A stretch of DNA of 42,296 nucleotides. Source: Victivallales bacterium (lineage in GTDB: Bacteria > Verrucomicrobiota > Lentisphaeria > Oligosphaerales > Oligosphaeraceae). The translations under genes and the position numbers were made by a program. Under the pieces are notes generated by a model, which was given only the letters and a program-made list of their open reading frames with translations, was not told the origin of the DNA and did no database searches. The stretch is from positions 1 through 42,296 of the forward strand of contig JAFXUD010000018.1 of NCBI GenBank assembly GCA_017535315.1, read 5' to 3'. Positions 16,424-23,613 of the stretch are shown here, piece after piece (within the stretch, counting starts at the first letter, position 1; every line of letters begins with the position of its first letter).

Positions 16424-16455
16424 AGTGGTTAGTGGCTAGTGGTTAGTGGCTAGTG
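16424..16455 (-). repeat. 7-bp tandem repeats abutting the amidohydrolase start codon
   Basis: On the plus strand TAGTGGTTAGTGGC occurs twice (16423-16436 and 16437-16450) and is followed by TAGTG, so alternating TAGTGGT/TAGTGGC heptamers reach the start codon. Next to them lies GCAATTAGCAATT (16458-16470). They occupy the position where a ribosome-binding site would be expected. Confidence 0.85.
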
Positions 16456-16483
16456 AAGCAATTAGCAATTTGGTGCTAGGGTG

Positions 16484-17797
16484 CTAGGGGGCTTTACGAA
16501 CGATGGGGGGCTGCTGCCCTCGAACCCCCGCCCGAATGATATAAAGCATCCATTCGAGGTTGCGACGTGCCATGGGGGCGGTCATCTCGATCTTTCCCTT
16601 TATATAGCTTCGGATGAGGAGGCGCAGCATGTCTTCGCGATCAACGGAGCCCCAGGGGGTGGAGATGCGCATGTTGAATACGCCTTTTTCGTCCTTGTAG
16701 CCGCCGATGTCGAAGGTGTTGCCGTCGATGGTGATTTGGCGGACATTCTTGGGCTCCTCGTCGCGGTGGAGGGTCAGGATGTCGCAGTGGAGCAGGGAGC
16801 CGTCCCGCCGCTCGCAGTCAAAGAGGGCACGCGCCTGATGTCCCGTGAACTCGGTCTTCAGGGTCTTCCAGTTGATGCGTCCATTGTGGGAGAGTGCCTG
16901 TGCGACGGCCAGCATGTGGGGGGACAAATCCACCCAGGTCCAGTGGGGAACGGGCGGACGATTACGCGTGGGAGACACCAAGGTCCCCTGGAAATGCTCT
17001 GGTTTCTCCAGTTTAGTATGCTTGCTAAAAATGGAGAGGCACTCCTGTTCAGCCATGATGTACTGCGTGCATACACCTAGCATCTTGCGCTTTGCCAACG
17101 CCATCTCCTCCAGTTCCTTGACCTGCGCTAGCATCTGCTCGTGCTCAAGGTTGTCGTCATAGACGAATGGCTTCTCGCACAACACGTTGCAGCCTGCTTC
17201 CAAAGCGGTCTTCGTTGCCTGGTAGTGCAGGGCAGGGGGTAGGCAGACATCGACGATGTCGGGTTGTGTCTCCTCAAGAAGCGCCTGCAAGTCGGTATAG
17301 CCCTTTGGATGAATGCTGAACGAACTGGAAAGCAACTCTGCGGTTGCGGAAACACTTGCGGGAGTGCTTCCCAAGAATGCAACAGGCTGTGCGCCTTCCA
17401 GGTTCCACCAGTTTGCATGGTGGCGGCCAATACCACTTGCACCCAAGATGGCGACTTTGGGACTGGCGGGAAGCGGGGCAGGGGCGTTCTTCAAGGCTTC
17501 TTTGTCCAAGAGGTGCATCCGAAGGTCGGGAAGAACCGATGTGGCCAGCGGCGAGCGGTGGAAACCTATTATTTTCGTACCATGGAAGCCGAAAATCACC
17601 TCAATGTCCGCGCTTGTGAGGCATTGATAGATGGGGCAGGGAAAATCCCGCAGCACGGCATCGCGGCTGTTTCCCGACAAATCTGTCGTGATCAGCAGGA
17701 AGGCAAGCTGTTTGCGTATCTGGTGCAGACGGTCGCGGCCAACCTCCACGACGCGTGACTTGAGCATGAAGGGAGCTAGTTTTTTCAGGGTTTCCAT
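16484..17797 (-). CDS. L7Ae/L30e-like domain fused to a Gfo/Idh/MocA-family oxidoreductase
   Basis: From the ATG at 17797 the protein has 437 residues; a TTG at 17803, overlapping the previous stop, would add two. Residues about 3-95 look like an L7Ae/L30e-type fold: a helix, AFLLITTDLSGNSRDAVL, then CPIYQCLTSADIEVIFG, then TKIIGFHRSPLATSVL. A Pro/Ala linker (about 100-113) leads to a Rossmann domain with VAILGASGIGRHHA near 115-128 and the family motif CEKP near 207-210. The C-terminal half is the usual Gfo/Idh/MocA alpha/beta domain. Such enzymes oxidise or reduce sugars or sugar acids with NAD(P). Their normal length is about 330-390, so the N-terminal ~100 residues are extra. The gene follows the cyclase-like gene immediately and should be co-translated. 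The L7Ae call is by pattern and needs a profile search; the oxidoreductase call is firm. Confidence 0.8.
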   Translation of the reverse strand: METLKKLAPFMLKSRVVEVGRDRLHQIRKQLAFLLITTDLSGNSRDAVLRDFPCPIYQCLTSADIEVIFGFHGTKIIGFHRSPLATSVLPDLRMHLLDKEALKNAPAPLPASPKVAILGASGIGRHHANWWNLEGAQPVAFLGSTPASVSATAELLSSSFSIHPKGYTDLQALLEETQPDIVDVCLPPALHYQATKTALEAGCNVLCEKPFVYDDNLEHEQMLAQVKELEEMALAKRKMLGVCTQYIMAEQECLSIFSKHTKLEKPEHFQGTLVSPTRNRPPVPHWTWVDLSPHMLAVAQALSHNGRINWKTLKTEFTGHQARALFDCERRDGSLLHCDILTLHRDEEPKNVRQITIDGNTFDIGGYKDEKGVFNMRISTPWGSVDREDMLRLLIRSYIKGKIEMTAPMARRNLEWMLYIIRAGVRGQQPPIVRKAP

Positions 17798-17799
17798 GT

Positions 17800-18429
17800 T
17801 CAAATCTCTGCAAGAAGGGTTATGGGTATCTGGGCAGTTGGCATGGGCTGGAACGCGATGGTGATAAGTGCTTGTGCATAATCCTTCAGCAAAAAGAGGT
17901 TAACGGGTTCACAGACTGTGCTGACACCAGCCTGGAATAACTTAAGGAAGACTCCCTCCAGTTTTTTACTTTCAAATACATCGGAAATGAGCACCTTGCA
18001 GCCACTCTCGATAATCCACTGTACTGCGGTGGAATCCAGATAGACGCTTCGCCACTCCACGTCATGAGGCGACAGTTGGTCGGCCAGTGCATGGACGATG
18101 AGGAAACGGTTGACCTCGTCTTTGCCTCCATTGGCCTTGCGGAGGTCGTCGGCTGTTATGGCGCCGCTGTTGCTGTATCTATTCAGATGCAGGATGGTTG
18201 TGGGAACGCGGTAGAAATCGGCGAGGTCCAGGTTGGAGCCGCGCCTTCCGTCATCGGTTTCCAATATGTGCCCTGGCAAATCCAGGTAGGTGCCGACCAT
18301 TGAATCACAGGTGAAATACCAGATTTCGCCTGTGTATTTTGTCTGCTCCGAGGCGAGCGGGAGGTGCTTAAGGGAGATTTTTGTCTCAGAATGTTCGCTG
18401 ATGAAGGTTCTGGTGAGGTTGATGAGCAT
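17800..18429 (-). CDS. Cyclase-family (kynurenine-formamidase-like) protein with altered metal-binding motif
   Basis: The ATG at 18429 is preceded by AAAGGA and begins MLINLTRTF, as expected for cyclase-family proteins; the frame extends 16 codons further upstream without support. The 209-residue protein contains MVGTYLDLPGH (residues 44-54), matching the family motif HxGTHxDxPxH. However, the first and second His are replaced by Met44 and Tyr48, while Asp50 and His54 remain. It may therefore have lost or changed metal-dependent hydrolysis. Its stop codon touches the next gene. Family members hydrolyse N-formylkynurenine or act on other cyclic and amide substrates; the substrate here is unknown. 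A promoter with a palindrome over its -35 box lies upstream. Confidence 0.65.
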   Translation of the reverse strand: MLINLTRTFISEHSETKISLKHLPLASEQTKYTGEIWYFTCDSMVGTYLDLPGHILETDDGRRGSNLDLADFYRVPTTILHLNRYSNSGAITADDLRKANGGKDEVNRFLIVHALADQLSPHDVEWRSVYLDSTAVQWIIESGCKVLISDVFESKKLEGVFLKLFQAGVSTVCEPVNLFLLKDYAQALITIAFQPMPTAQIPITLLAEI

Positions 18430-18466
18430 ATGGGATAATCCTTTTGTTTTTAAAATGTTGTTTTTT

Positions 18467-18500
18467 ACTATACTCACAAAAGGGATAATTGCAATTACCC
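18467..18500 (-). promoter_or_regulatory. Putative promoter with operator palindrome for the cyclase/oxidoreductase operon
   Basis: Reading the minus strand, TTGCAA (18494-18489) and TATAGT (18472-18467) are spaced by 16 bases. The -35 box is the centre of the perfect palindrome TAATTGCAATTA (18486-18497), enlarged to GGGATAATTGCAATTACCC at 18482-18500. A repressor bound here would cover the -35 box. The site sits in the divergent region shared with the GH127 gene. Confidence 0.5.
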
Positions 18501-18631
18501 GAAGTTATTTCAAAACTGGCGCGAAATTAGCTCACCCTAGAAGATTTCATTGTTTCAATTTGATTTTATAGGGATGTGCAATAGATTTAGGCATGATGTA
18601 ATTGGTAAAGAAGCAAAAGGATTATAATCTA

Positions 18632-18667
18632 GTTTTTCTAGATAGTCTGGTTTTTCTGGATAGTCTA
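18632..18667 (+). repeat. 18-bp direct repeat upstream of the GH127 gene
   Basis: GTTTTTCTAGATAGTCTG (18632-18649) is followed directly by GTTTTTCTGGATAGTCTA (18650-18667), with two differences. It lies about 35-70 bases before the GH127 start codon. The unit keeps the reading frame (VFLDSL twice) if translation began at an upstream TTG, but a regulatory site is equally possible. Confidence 0.7.
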
Positions 18668-18700
18668 GAATTTTTAGAACAAGACAAGGAGACAGGCGAT

Positions 18701-20413
18701 ATGACACGCATGAACTGGCTGCCAGGCGGCAATGTTAAACTGACGGGTGAAATCGGAAAGATGTTAGAGAAAAGCATCCGCAACCGTCTTTGCACGATGG
18801 ACTATAAAAAGCTGGTCGAGCCTTTTCACCAACGCTATGAGGACGACGGGGGATGGCGTGGGGAGTTCTGGGGAAAAAACATCCGTGGTGCCATCCTTTC
18901 CTGTTATGTTACAGGCGACAAGGAGCTGGCAGCACTTCTGAAGGCCTCCGTGAATGACATGCTCAGCACGCAGACCCCCGATGGCTGCATCAGTTCCTAT
19001 CCAACCGAGAAACAGTTGACAGGATGGGACATTTGGGGGCGCAAGTATGCCCTCATCGGTCTGATGCGCTATTATAACCTACTGGAGCAGGACCCACGGA
19101 TACCTGTCGCTTGCGCGCGCTCTTTGGATTTCCTCATCGAACAGCTCAAGGAGAAGAAGCTCCAACTGAAGGATTGCGGCAGGCACGATGGTCTGGCCTC
19201 CTGCTCCATTCTTGGCGCGGTGGTGGAGGTCTATCGGCTGACGCAGGAAAAGCGCTTCCTGGACTTTGCCGTTGACATCGTGGAATCTGGTTGCTCGCTA
19301 CGGCACAATATCTTCAAGGAGGCCCTGAAGGGAACGCTGCCGTGCGACCTGGGCAACGGGAAAGCCTACGAGATGATGAGCTGCTTCCAAGGACTGGCGC
19401 AGCTTCAGGAGTTCATCCCCAACCCGAGGTGGCATGAGGTCGTGATGCGATTCTTCAAGATGGTCAGCGAGCACGAGCTATTTGTCACGGGGGCGGCTGG
19501 CTGCCGAGACCGTGTGGGCGAATTCTGGGGGGAAGGAAACCTAATGCAGACTGACAATAACTTTAAGCATACGGGGGGGCTTGGCGAGACATGCGTCACC
19601 GTGACCTGGCTCCACTACTGCAACGAGATTCTGCGCCTCTGCGGTGATGGCGTTGTGCCCACGCACTTTGAGCGCACCGCGTTCAATGCAATTTTGGGTG
19701 GAACGGATGATACAGCCGTCCTCTGGGTCCATCTCAATCCAACGCCGCTTGCGGGTCCCACTCACAAGGTTCCCCCTGAGGACCAGATTGGAAAGTGCTT
19801 CGGGAAGCCCTTTGACGGCCACGACTGCTGCCGTGCGCAGGGCCCCGAGGGGCTTGCGATGCTTCCTGTGCTGGCTCTGATGCAAGGGGAGGGCGAGAAT
19901 GCACCGTGGTATATGAATCTCTATGAAAGTATGGAAACCCCCTATTTTAAGATGGAGGGTACCTATCCCTTCGATGGTGATGCTCTCAAGATCGTCTTCA
20001 CCAAGGAGATGACCCATTCACTCTGCCTGAACATCCTGCCTGATGTGGCTAGTGTCAAGCTGGATGGCAAAGAGCTGCCAATTCAGCAAGGAACCTACCT
20101 GAAAGTGGCAGAAACCTTCAAGGTTGGGCAGGTCATCGACATTCGTTTCGACACCGCTGTCAAGGCCGAACGCCGCGGCAACCTGGTTGCACTGACCTCT
20201 GGTCCCCTGGTGCTGGCGCAGGATTCGAGAATCTATGGACGCGCGGTCGGCACGCCTTTGGAGGGCTGCCATTTCGACTTCCAGCGCATCGCCCCACGAC
20301 AAGGCTTCCGTACTTGTTTCCAGAACCGTGACGGGCGCATCCTGTGCGACTACGCATCGGCTGACAGTACCTTCCAGCAGGACGTTTCCATCCAGGTCTG
20401 GCACGATTGCTGA
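18701..20413 (+). CDS. GH127-family beta-L-arabinofuranosidase-like enzyme
   Basis: The ATG at 18701 has AAGGAG ten bases upstream and gives 570 residues; the open frame continues upstream to a TTG at 18602 without a better site. The protein is an (alpha/alpha)6-barrel of the DUF1680/GH127 type. GETCVTVTW contains E296 and C298, and HDCCRAQG contains C376 and C377. These correspond to the Glu and three Cys zinc ligands of characterised GH127 enzymes, one Cys being the nucleophile; the spacing of about 80 residues agrees. The conserved QTPDGCISSYP and WDIWGRKYALIGLM segments are also present. There is no signal peptide, so it probably releases L-arabinofuranose from imported oligosaccharides. 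It is divergently transcribed from the cyclase/oxidoreductase operon, with an operator-like palindrome between. Confidence 0.9.
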   Translation: MTRMNWLPGGNVKLTGEIGKMLEKSIRNRLCTMDYKKLVEPFHQRYEDDGGWRGEFWGKNIRGAILSCYVTGDKELAALLKASVNDMLSTQTPDGCISSYPTEKQLTGWDIWGRKYALIGLMRYYNLLEQDPRIPVACARSLDFLIEQLKEKKLQLKDCGRHDGLASCSILGAVVEVYRLTQEKRFLDFAVDIVESGCSLRHNIFKEALKGTLPCDLGNGKAYEMMSCFQGLAQLQEFIPNPRWHEVVMRFFKMVSEHELFVTGAAGCRDRVGEFWGEGNLMQTDNNFKHTGGLGETCVTVTWLHYCNEILRLCGDGVVPTHFERTAFNAILGGTDDTAVLWVHLNPTPLAGPTHKVPPEDQIGKCFGKPFDGHDCCRAQGPEGLAMLPVLALMQGEGENAPWYMNLYESMETPYFKMEGTYPFDGDALKIVFTKEMTHSLCLNILPDVASVKLDGKELPIQQGTYLKVAETFKVGQVIDIRFDTAVKAERRGNLVALTSGPLVLAQDSRIYGRAVGTPLEGCHFDFQRIAPRQGFRTCFQNRDGRILCDYASADSTFQQDVSIQVWHDC

Positions 20414-20476
20414 AGAGTTAGACAGACCGTCAATCGATTTGGTTATTCATAATTTAGCAAAAACGGGGAGGAAACT

Positions 20477-20494
20477 ATGGTACCATTAGACTGA
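20477..20494 (+). other. Five-codon minicistron MVPLD with strong ribosome-binding site
   Basis: GGGGAGGAAACT precedes ATG-GTA-CCA-TTA-GAC-TGA in the 173-base gap after the GH127 gene. A strong Shine-Dalgarno with correct spacing but only five codons suggests the leftover 5' end of a deleted gene, or chance. Shortly downstream, GGCTCTGTTTTG (20510-20521) resembles the terminal repeat of the element at 21299-21458. Confidence 0.25.
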
Positions 20495-20586
20495 ACTATT
20501 GGGCTCTGTTTTGTTTCGTCGGTGTGACAGAGACTACCTTGGAGAACAAGAGCGTGTTCAGAATTGAGGAATGGGGATGCAAAAAA

Positions 20587-21291
20587 TCACCGCATCAGCG
20601 TGCGGAAGGCGTCTGCGGCCTGAAAGACTGTGGAGAGGTCGTTGTCCTGCACAAAGAGGCTGATGCCGAGGGCATAGTTGTCCGCAACGGCGAAAGCGGC
20701 TGTTACTTTACCCTCGTCCAGGTGGATGTAGTGGCCGTCCATGCGCACACGACTCTTGACCGCCATGAACTCCTCCAGGTTCTTCCAGCATCCGACACCG
20801 CACTCCTCGAAACGCCATTGATGCTCATATTGCAGAGCATTGGGGGCGGTTGCCTGGAGGCAGATGGCTGTGGCGGAGATGTATGGATGAAAGAGCAGCT
20901 CCAGTGGACGTTGCACTTCCATCGGGCGGTCGGGGGACATCCGCAGGATGCAGCGTGCCGCATCGGGGGTCAGGTAGCTGAAGGTCAGCACCGCCTCTGG
21001 TAGCAATTCGGCTACGCGCGGCAGGGCGGCTGCCGCGCGGATGACCATCGCCTGGCGGTCGTTCCTCTGCGCCAGTTCATAGACGGCGGAGCCAAGAAAA
21101 TAGCTGCCGCTAGAGTCCTTATAGACGTAGCCGCGTGCGGCAAGGGTGCGCAGCAGGTTGTGCGCTGTCGTCACTTTCACCCCCGTTGCCTGTGCTATGT
21201 CATTCAGGCGAAGGCCATTGGGCGAGGCAGCAACGGCGGAGAGCATGTCCAGTGCGCGGATGACCGACTGTACTAGTTCTGAGCTTGGCAT
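20587..21291 (-). CDS. IclR-family transcriptional regulator
   Basis: The 234-residue protein begins with an IclR-type winged helix-turn-helix: VQSVIRALDMLSAVAASPNGL, then LNDIAQATGVKVTTAHNLLRTLAARGYV (residues about 7-55). A C-terminal effector-binding domain of about 160 residues follows. It is slightly shorter than the usual 250-270. IclR proteins commonly control operons for sugar acids and aromatic compounds by binding small carboxylic acids. It is the last gene of the minus-strand run that includes the dehydratase, SDR and isomerase, which makes it their likely regulator (inference). Its upstream region is occupied by a 156-bp element with inverted repeats, which may carry its promoter. 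Confidence 0.9.
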   Translation of the reverse strand: MPSSELVQSVIRALDMLSAVAASPNGLRLNDIAQATGVKVTTAHNLLRTLAARGYVYKDSSGSYFLGSAVYELAQRNDRQAMVIRAAAALPRVAELLPEAVLTFSYLTPDAARCILRMSPDRPMEVQRPLELLFHPYISATAICLQATAPNALQYEHQWRFEECGVGCWKNLEEFMAVKSRVRMDGHYIHLDEGKVTAAFAVADNYALGISLFVQDNDLSTVFQAADAFRTLMR

Positions 21292-21298
21292 GGAACGC

Positions 21299-21458
21299 TA
21301 GTGCTCTGTTTCAATCGAAACCAAACAGAGCTGATGTAGTTTTCGAGAGGTTTATTTGCGAGTTGCACCGCGCATAGTTTCCTATGCAAGAAGCAACTCA
21401 CAAGGAAACAGCCGAAAAATGCGCGGCTATGTTTGTTTTCAAATAAAACAGAGCACTA
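21299..21458. mobile_element. MITE-like element with 11-bp terminal inverted repeats and flanking TA
   Basis: GTGCTCTGTTT (21301-21311) and AAACAGAGCAC (21446-21456) are perfect inverted repeats, each bordered outside by TA (21299-21300 and 21457-21458). This is the arrangement expected of non-autonomous IS630/Tc1-mariner-type elements that duplicate TA. Nested inverted repeats lie inside: a third copy AAACAGAGC at 21323-21331, GCATAG/CTATGC at 21372-21377 and 21382-21387, GAGTTGC/GCAACTC at 21360-21366 and 21393-21399, and CCGCGCAT/ATGCGCGG at 21368-21375 and 21419-21426. No transposase is encoded. The right edge forms the stop codon of the neighbouring gene. Confidence 0.6.
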
Positions 21459-22526
21459 GTCCGCCTTGTCACCGATTATCTTCTCTGGACGAAATTGGGT
21501 TCCCTCCGAATACTCTGGTTCCTTGCTCCAATCGACCTCCCAGGTGGGACGACGGCGGAACTTTTCTTTGAAGCTGTTCTGGAGAACACCACGGGATTCG
21601 AGGCTTATCATGCAGGCGCGTGTGCATCCGCGGGCACCGCAGACCGCCTGTCCCGTGTTATAGAGATTGCGGGGTTTTTTGTAGAAGGGCGACCAGTTGC
21701 CAGGCTTGTATCCCTTATGGATGTCGCCATAGTAGGATGGCTCATAGTTCGGGTCTTCGGCTTTTTCAGCACCCACGAAGATGGTGCCGCACTTCTCGAT
21801 GTCGATGTTGGCCCACTCGACCTCGTGCCCAGCAAGGTTGACCTTAATGGGATGCTCCACGTCAAACACATGTCCTGGGCAGTTCCTGATGCACGCCATG
21901 CAGCGGTTGCACAGCTTCGGGCCGTTGTAGATGGGGTCTGGTTCAAGCTCCAAATCCGTCAGTACAATGCCCACGCGGTTACGGGGACCGAACTGCGGCG
22001 AGAGGAACATCTTGCTGAAGCCGATTTCACCAAGCCCGCACAGATAGGCCGCTATGCGCAGATGAATCATCACGTCGGGCGAAGCCTGACCTGGACGCAC
22101 GGGCCGTGAATACCCCTTGCGCATGTAGCCGCCATTGTCAATGGCGCGCCAGTCGCTCTGATGCCCCATGGGGATTGCCTCGTAGCCCTGGTCCTCAATG
22201 CTCTTCGCCAAATTGATGACCGTCATCGGCATATAGAGATAAGTGATGCCGCCATATCCCATCGCGGAGTAGTTGCTGAAGTAGGTTCCTTCCTCGACAC
22301 CGCGAAGGCTGCCTCGCTCCACGCGGAAAACCATTCCGATGATGGACTTGCATTCGGGCATGATTTGCTTCGGGTCCATCTGCAGCGGTGCATTCGACCA
22401 ACGCTCGATGTTGCCGATTCCGACCGCATCTGCCCCAAACTCCAGCGCCTTCCGCTTCACATAGTCCGCCGCCTTTTTCGGGTCACTCAAATCAACGTCA
22501 TTGAATGTTCGCGACATTACCGCCAT
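21456..22526 (-). CDS. Fe-S protein related to epoxyqueuosine reductase / reductive dehalogenase family
   Basis: The start has TAAGGAG nine bases upstream. In 356 residues the protein shows LCNRCMACIRNCPGHVF (Cys-x2-Cys-x2-Cys-x3-Cys-Pro, a [4Fe-4S] site) and a second set, IEKC followed by VCGARGCTRAC, that can supply another cluster. The N-terminal part (FGADAVGIGNIERW, PECKSIIGMVF) resembles the cobalamin-binding region of QueG and reductive-dehalogenase-like proteins. No TAT signal or membrane anchor is present, so it is cytoplasmic. The substrate is not known; true QueG function is doubtful because the context is sugar-acid genes. The TAG stop is formed by the TA and first base of the adjacent inverted-repeat element, so the C-terminus may have been shortened or replaced on insertion. 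Confidence 0.75.
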   Translation of the reverse strand: MAVMSRTFNDVDLSDPKKAADYVKRKALEFGADAVGIGNIERWSNAPLQMDPKQIMPECKSIIGMVFRVERGSLRGVEEGTYFSNYSAMGYGGITYLYMPMTVINLAKSIEDQGYEAIPMGHQSDWRAIDNGGYMRKGYSRPVRPGQASPDVMIHLRIAAYLCGLGEIGFSKMFLSPQFGPRNRVGIVLTDLELEPDPIYNGPKLCNRCMACIRNCPGHVFDVEHPIKVNLAGHEVEWANIDIEKCGTIFVGAEKAEDPNYEPSYYGDIHKGYKPGNWSPFYKKPRNLYNTGQAVCGARGCTRACMISLESRGVLQNSFKEKFRRRPTWEVDWSKEPEYSEGTQFRPEKIIGDKAD

Positions 22527-22651
22527 GGCTCGTTTCTCCTTAAAGGTTGTTCATCATTGATGAAATATTTTTCATCGTTTTTTTACGACATAAAAAATAT
22601 AAGCCAGTTTTTGAGGATTGCAAATGAGAGAGGCTCTGAAAAAAACGAAAA

Positions 22652-22725
22652 GGTACAAAAGCGTTATGTATTACGGGATGGAAGCGATAATTATACCATA
22701 TATCGCTTATATCCCTTTTTGTACC
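22652..22725. repeat. Nested inverted repeats in the gap between the EEP-family and Fe-S protein genes
   Basis: GGTACAAAA (22652-22660) pairs with TTTTGTACC (22717-22725). Inside, AAGCGATA (22682-22689) pairs perfectly with TATCGCTT (22701-22708) around an 11-base loop. The site is just downstream of the EEP gene stop and upstream of the Fe-S gene start, both on the minus strand. It could be a terminator, an operator or a small mobile element. Confidence 0.55.
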
Positions 22726-22736
22726 AAAGAAGCTCT

Positions 22737-23576
22737 CTACTCCAGTATTATCTCCGCCATAACAGGGAAGTGGTCGGAGGGGTATTCCTTGCCGTTATGG
22801 TCGCTGATGGTGACATGGCGCAGAACCTGCATATTGCCGAGGACAAAAATGAAATCGATCGGAGGTTTCGATGAGTTTTCAGGGGTGTATTTGTAGGCAT
22901 GAAAGGTCTGCTCTGGGCCCTCATGAGGCGTCTTGCTGAGCGACTTTGCATCCTTCATCTTCTCCAGAATGGCTTTGACAGCGGCAGAGGAGGGCCTGCC
23001 GTTCATGTCGCCTGTGAGAATGCATGGGAGTTCGTCGCGCATGGCCTCCATGCGCGAGAGGATAAGGGCTGCGCCATTGCGGCGTGCAGCATCGCTGATG
23101 TGGTCTAGGTGGGTGTTGAAGTGGTAGAAAAGCTTGCCAGTCGTCTTGTCTTTTAATTTTGCCCAGGTGCAGATACGGCGGCAGGCGGAGTGCCACGAGC
23201 GGGAACCAGGGACATCAGGCGTTTCGGAGAGCCAGAAGGTGCCGTTTTCAAGGCAGTCGAAGTGTTTCTTTCGGTAGAAGATGCAGCAGTGCTCACCCTT
23301 TTTGTCTGGCTCGCGTCCCATGCCGACAGAATCATAGGGGCTGTCGTTTTCAAGCAGGGCATCCTTCTGAATTGGTACCAGCTCCTGCACACCAATGATG
23401 TCCAGTTGATAGTTCTCCATGATCGCACGTATGCGCGGTATCCGCTCACGCCAGTTGTTGGGGCTTCGATCCCCAGGAGTGCGGACATTGAAGGTGGCAA
23501 CGCGGATGTTTGTTTCCGCCTGGCCAAACAAGGCGCATACAGTGAGAAAAACTATTGTCAGGATGCGCTTGAGCAT
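22737..23576 (-). CDS. Secreted endonuclease/exonuclease/phosphatase-family hydrolase
   Basis: The frame opens at 23672, but the ATG at 23576 starts a clear signal peptide (MLKRILTIVFLTVCALFGQA), giving 279 residues; no strong Shine-Dalgarno is visible. EEP-fold motifs are in order: RVATFNVR (N30), IIGVQE (E65), HFNTHLDH, ILTGDMNG, IDFIFV and SDHFPVMAEI, covering the metal and catalytic Asn, Glu, Asp and His residues. Proteins of this kind exported by gut and marine bacteria may cleave phosphodiesters in nucleic acids or lipids. It sits inside an operon of sugar-acid genes, 37 bases after the SDR gene. The catalytic family is well supported; the substrate is unknown. Confidence 0.88.
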   Translation of the reverse strand: MLKRILTIVFLTVCALFGQAETNIRVATFNVRTPGDRSPNNWRERIPRIRAIMENYQLDIIGVQELVPIQKDALLENDSPYDSVGMGREPDKKGEHCCIFYRKKHFDCLENGTFWLSETPDVPGSRSWHSACRRICTWAKLKDKTTGKLFYHFNTHLDHISDAARRNGAALILSRMEAMRDELPCILTGDMNGRPSSAAVKAILEKMKDAKSLSKTPHEGPEQTFHAYKYTPENSSKPPIDFIFVLGNMQVLRHVTISDHNGKEYPSDHFPVMAEIILE

Positions 23577-23613
23577 ATTTCGTTGAAGGATATTGGGAGA
23601 GCTCAACTTCAAG

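Noticed and set aside
20524-21003. A 159-residue plus-strand frame opposite iclR
   Set aside because: Antisense shadow of a clear IclR-family regulator; no ribosome-binding site or motif.
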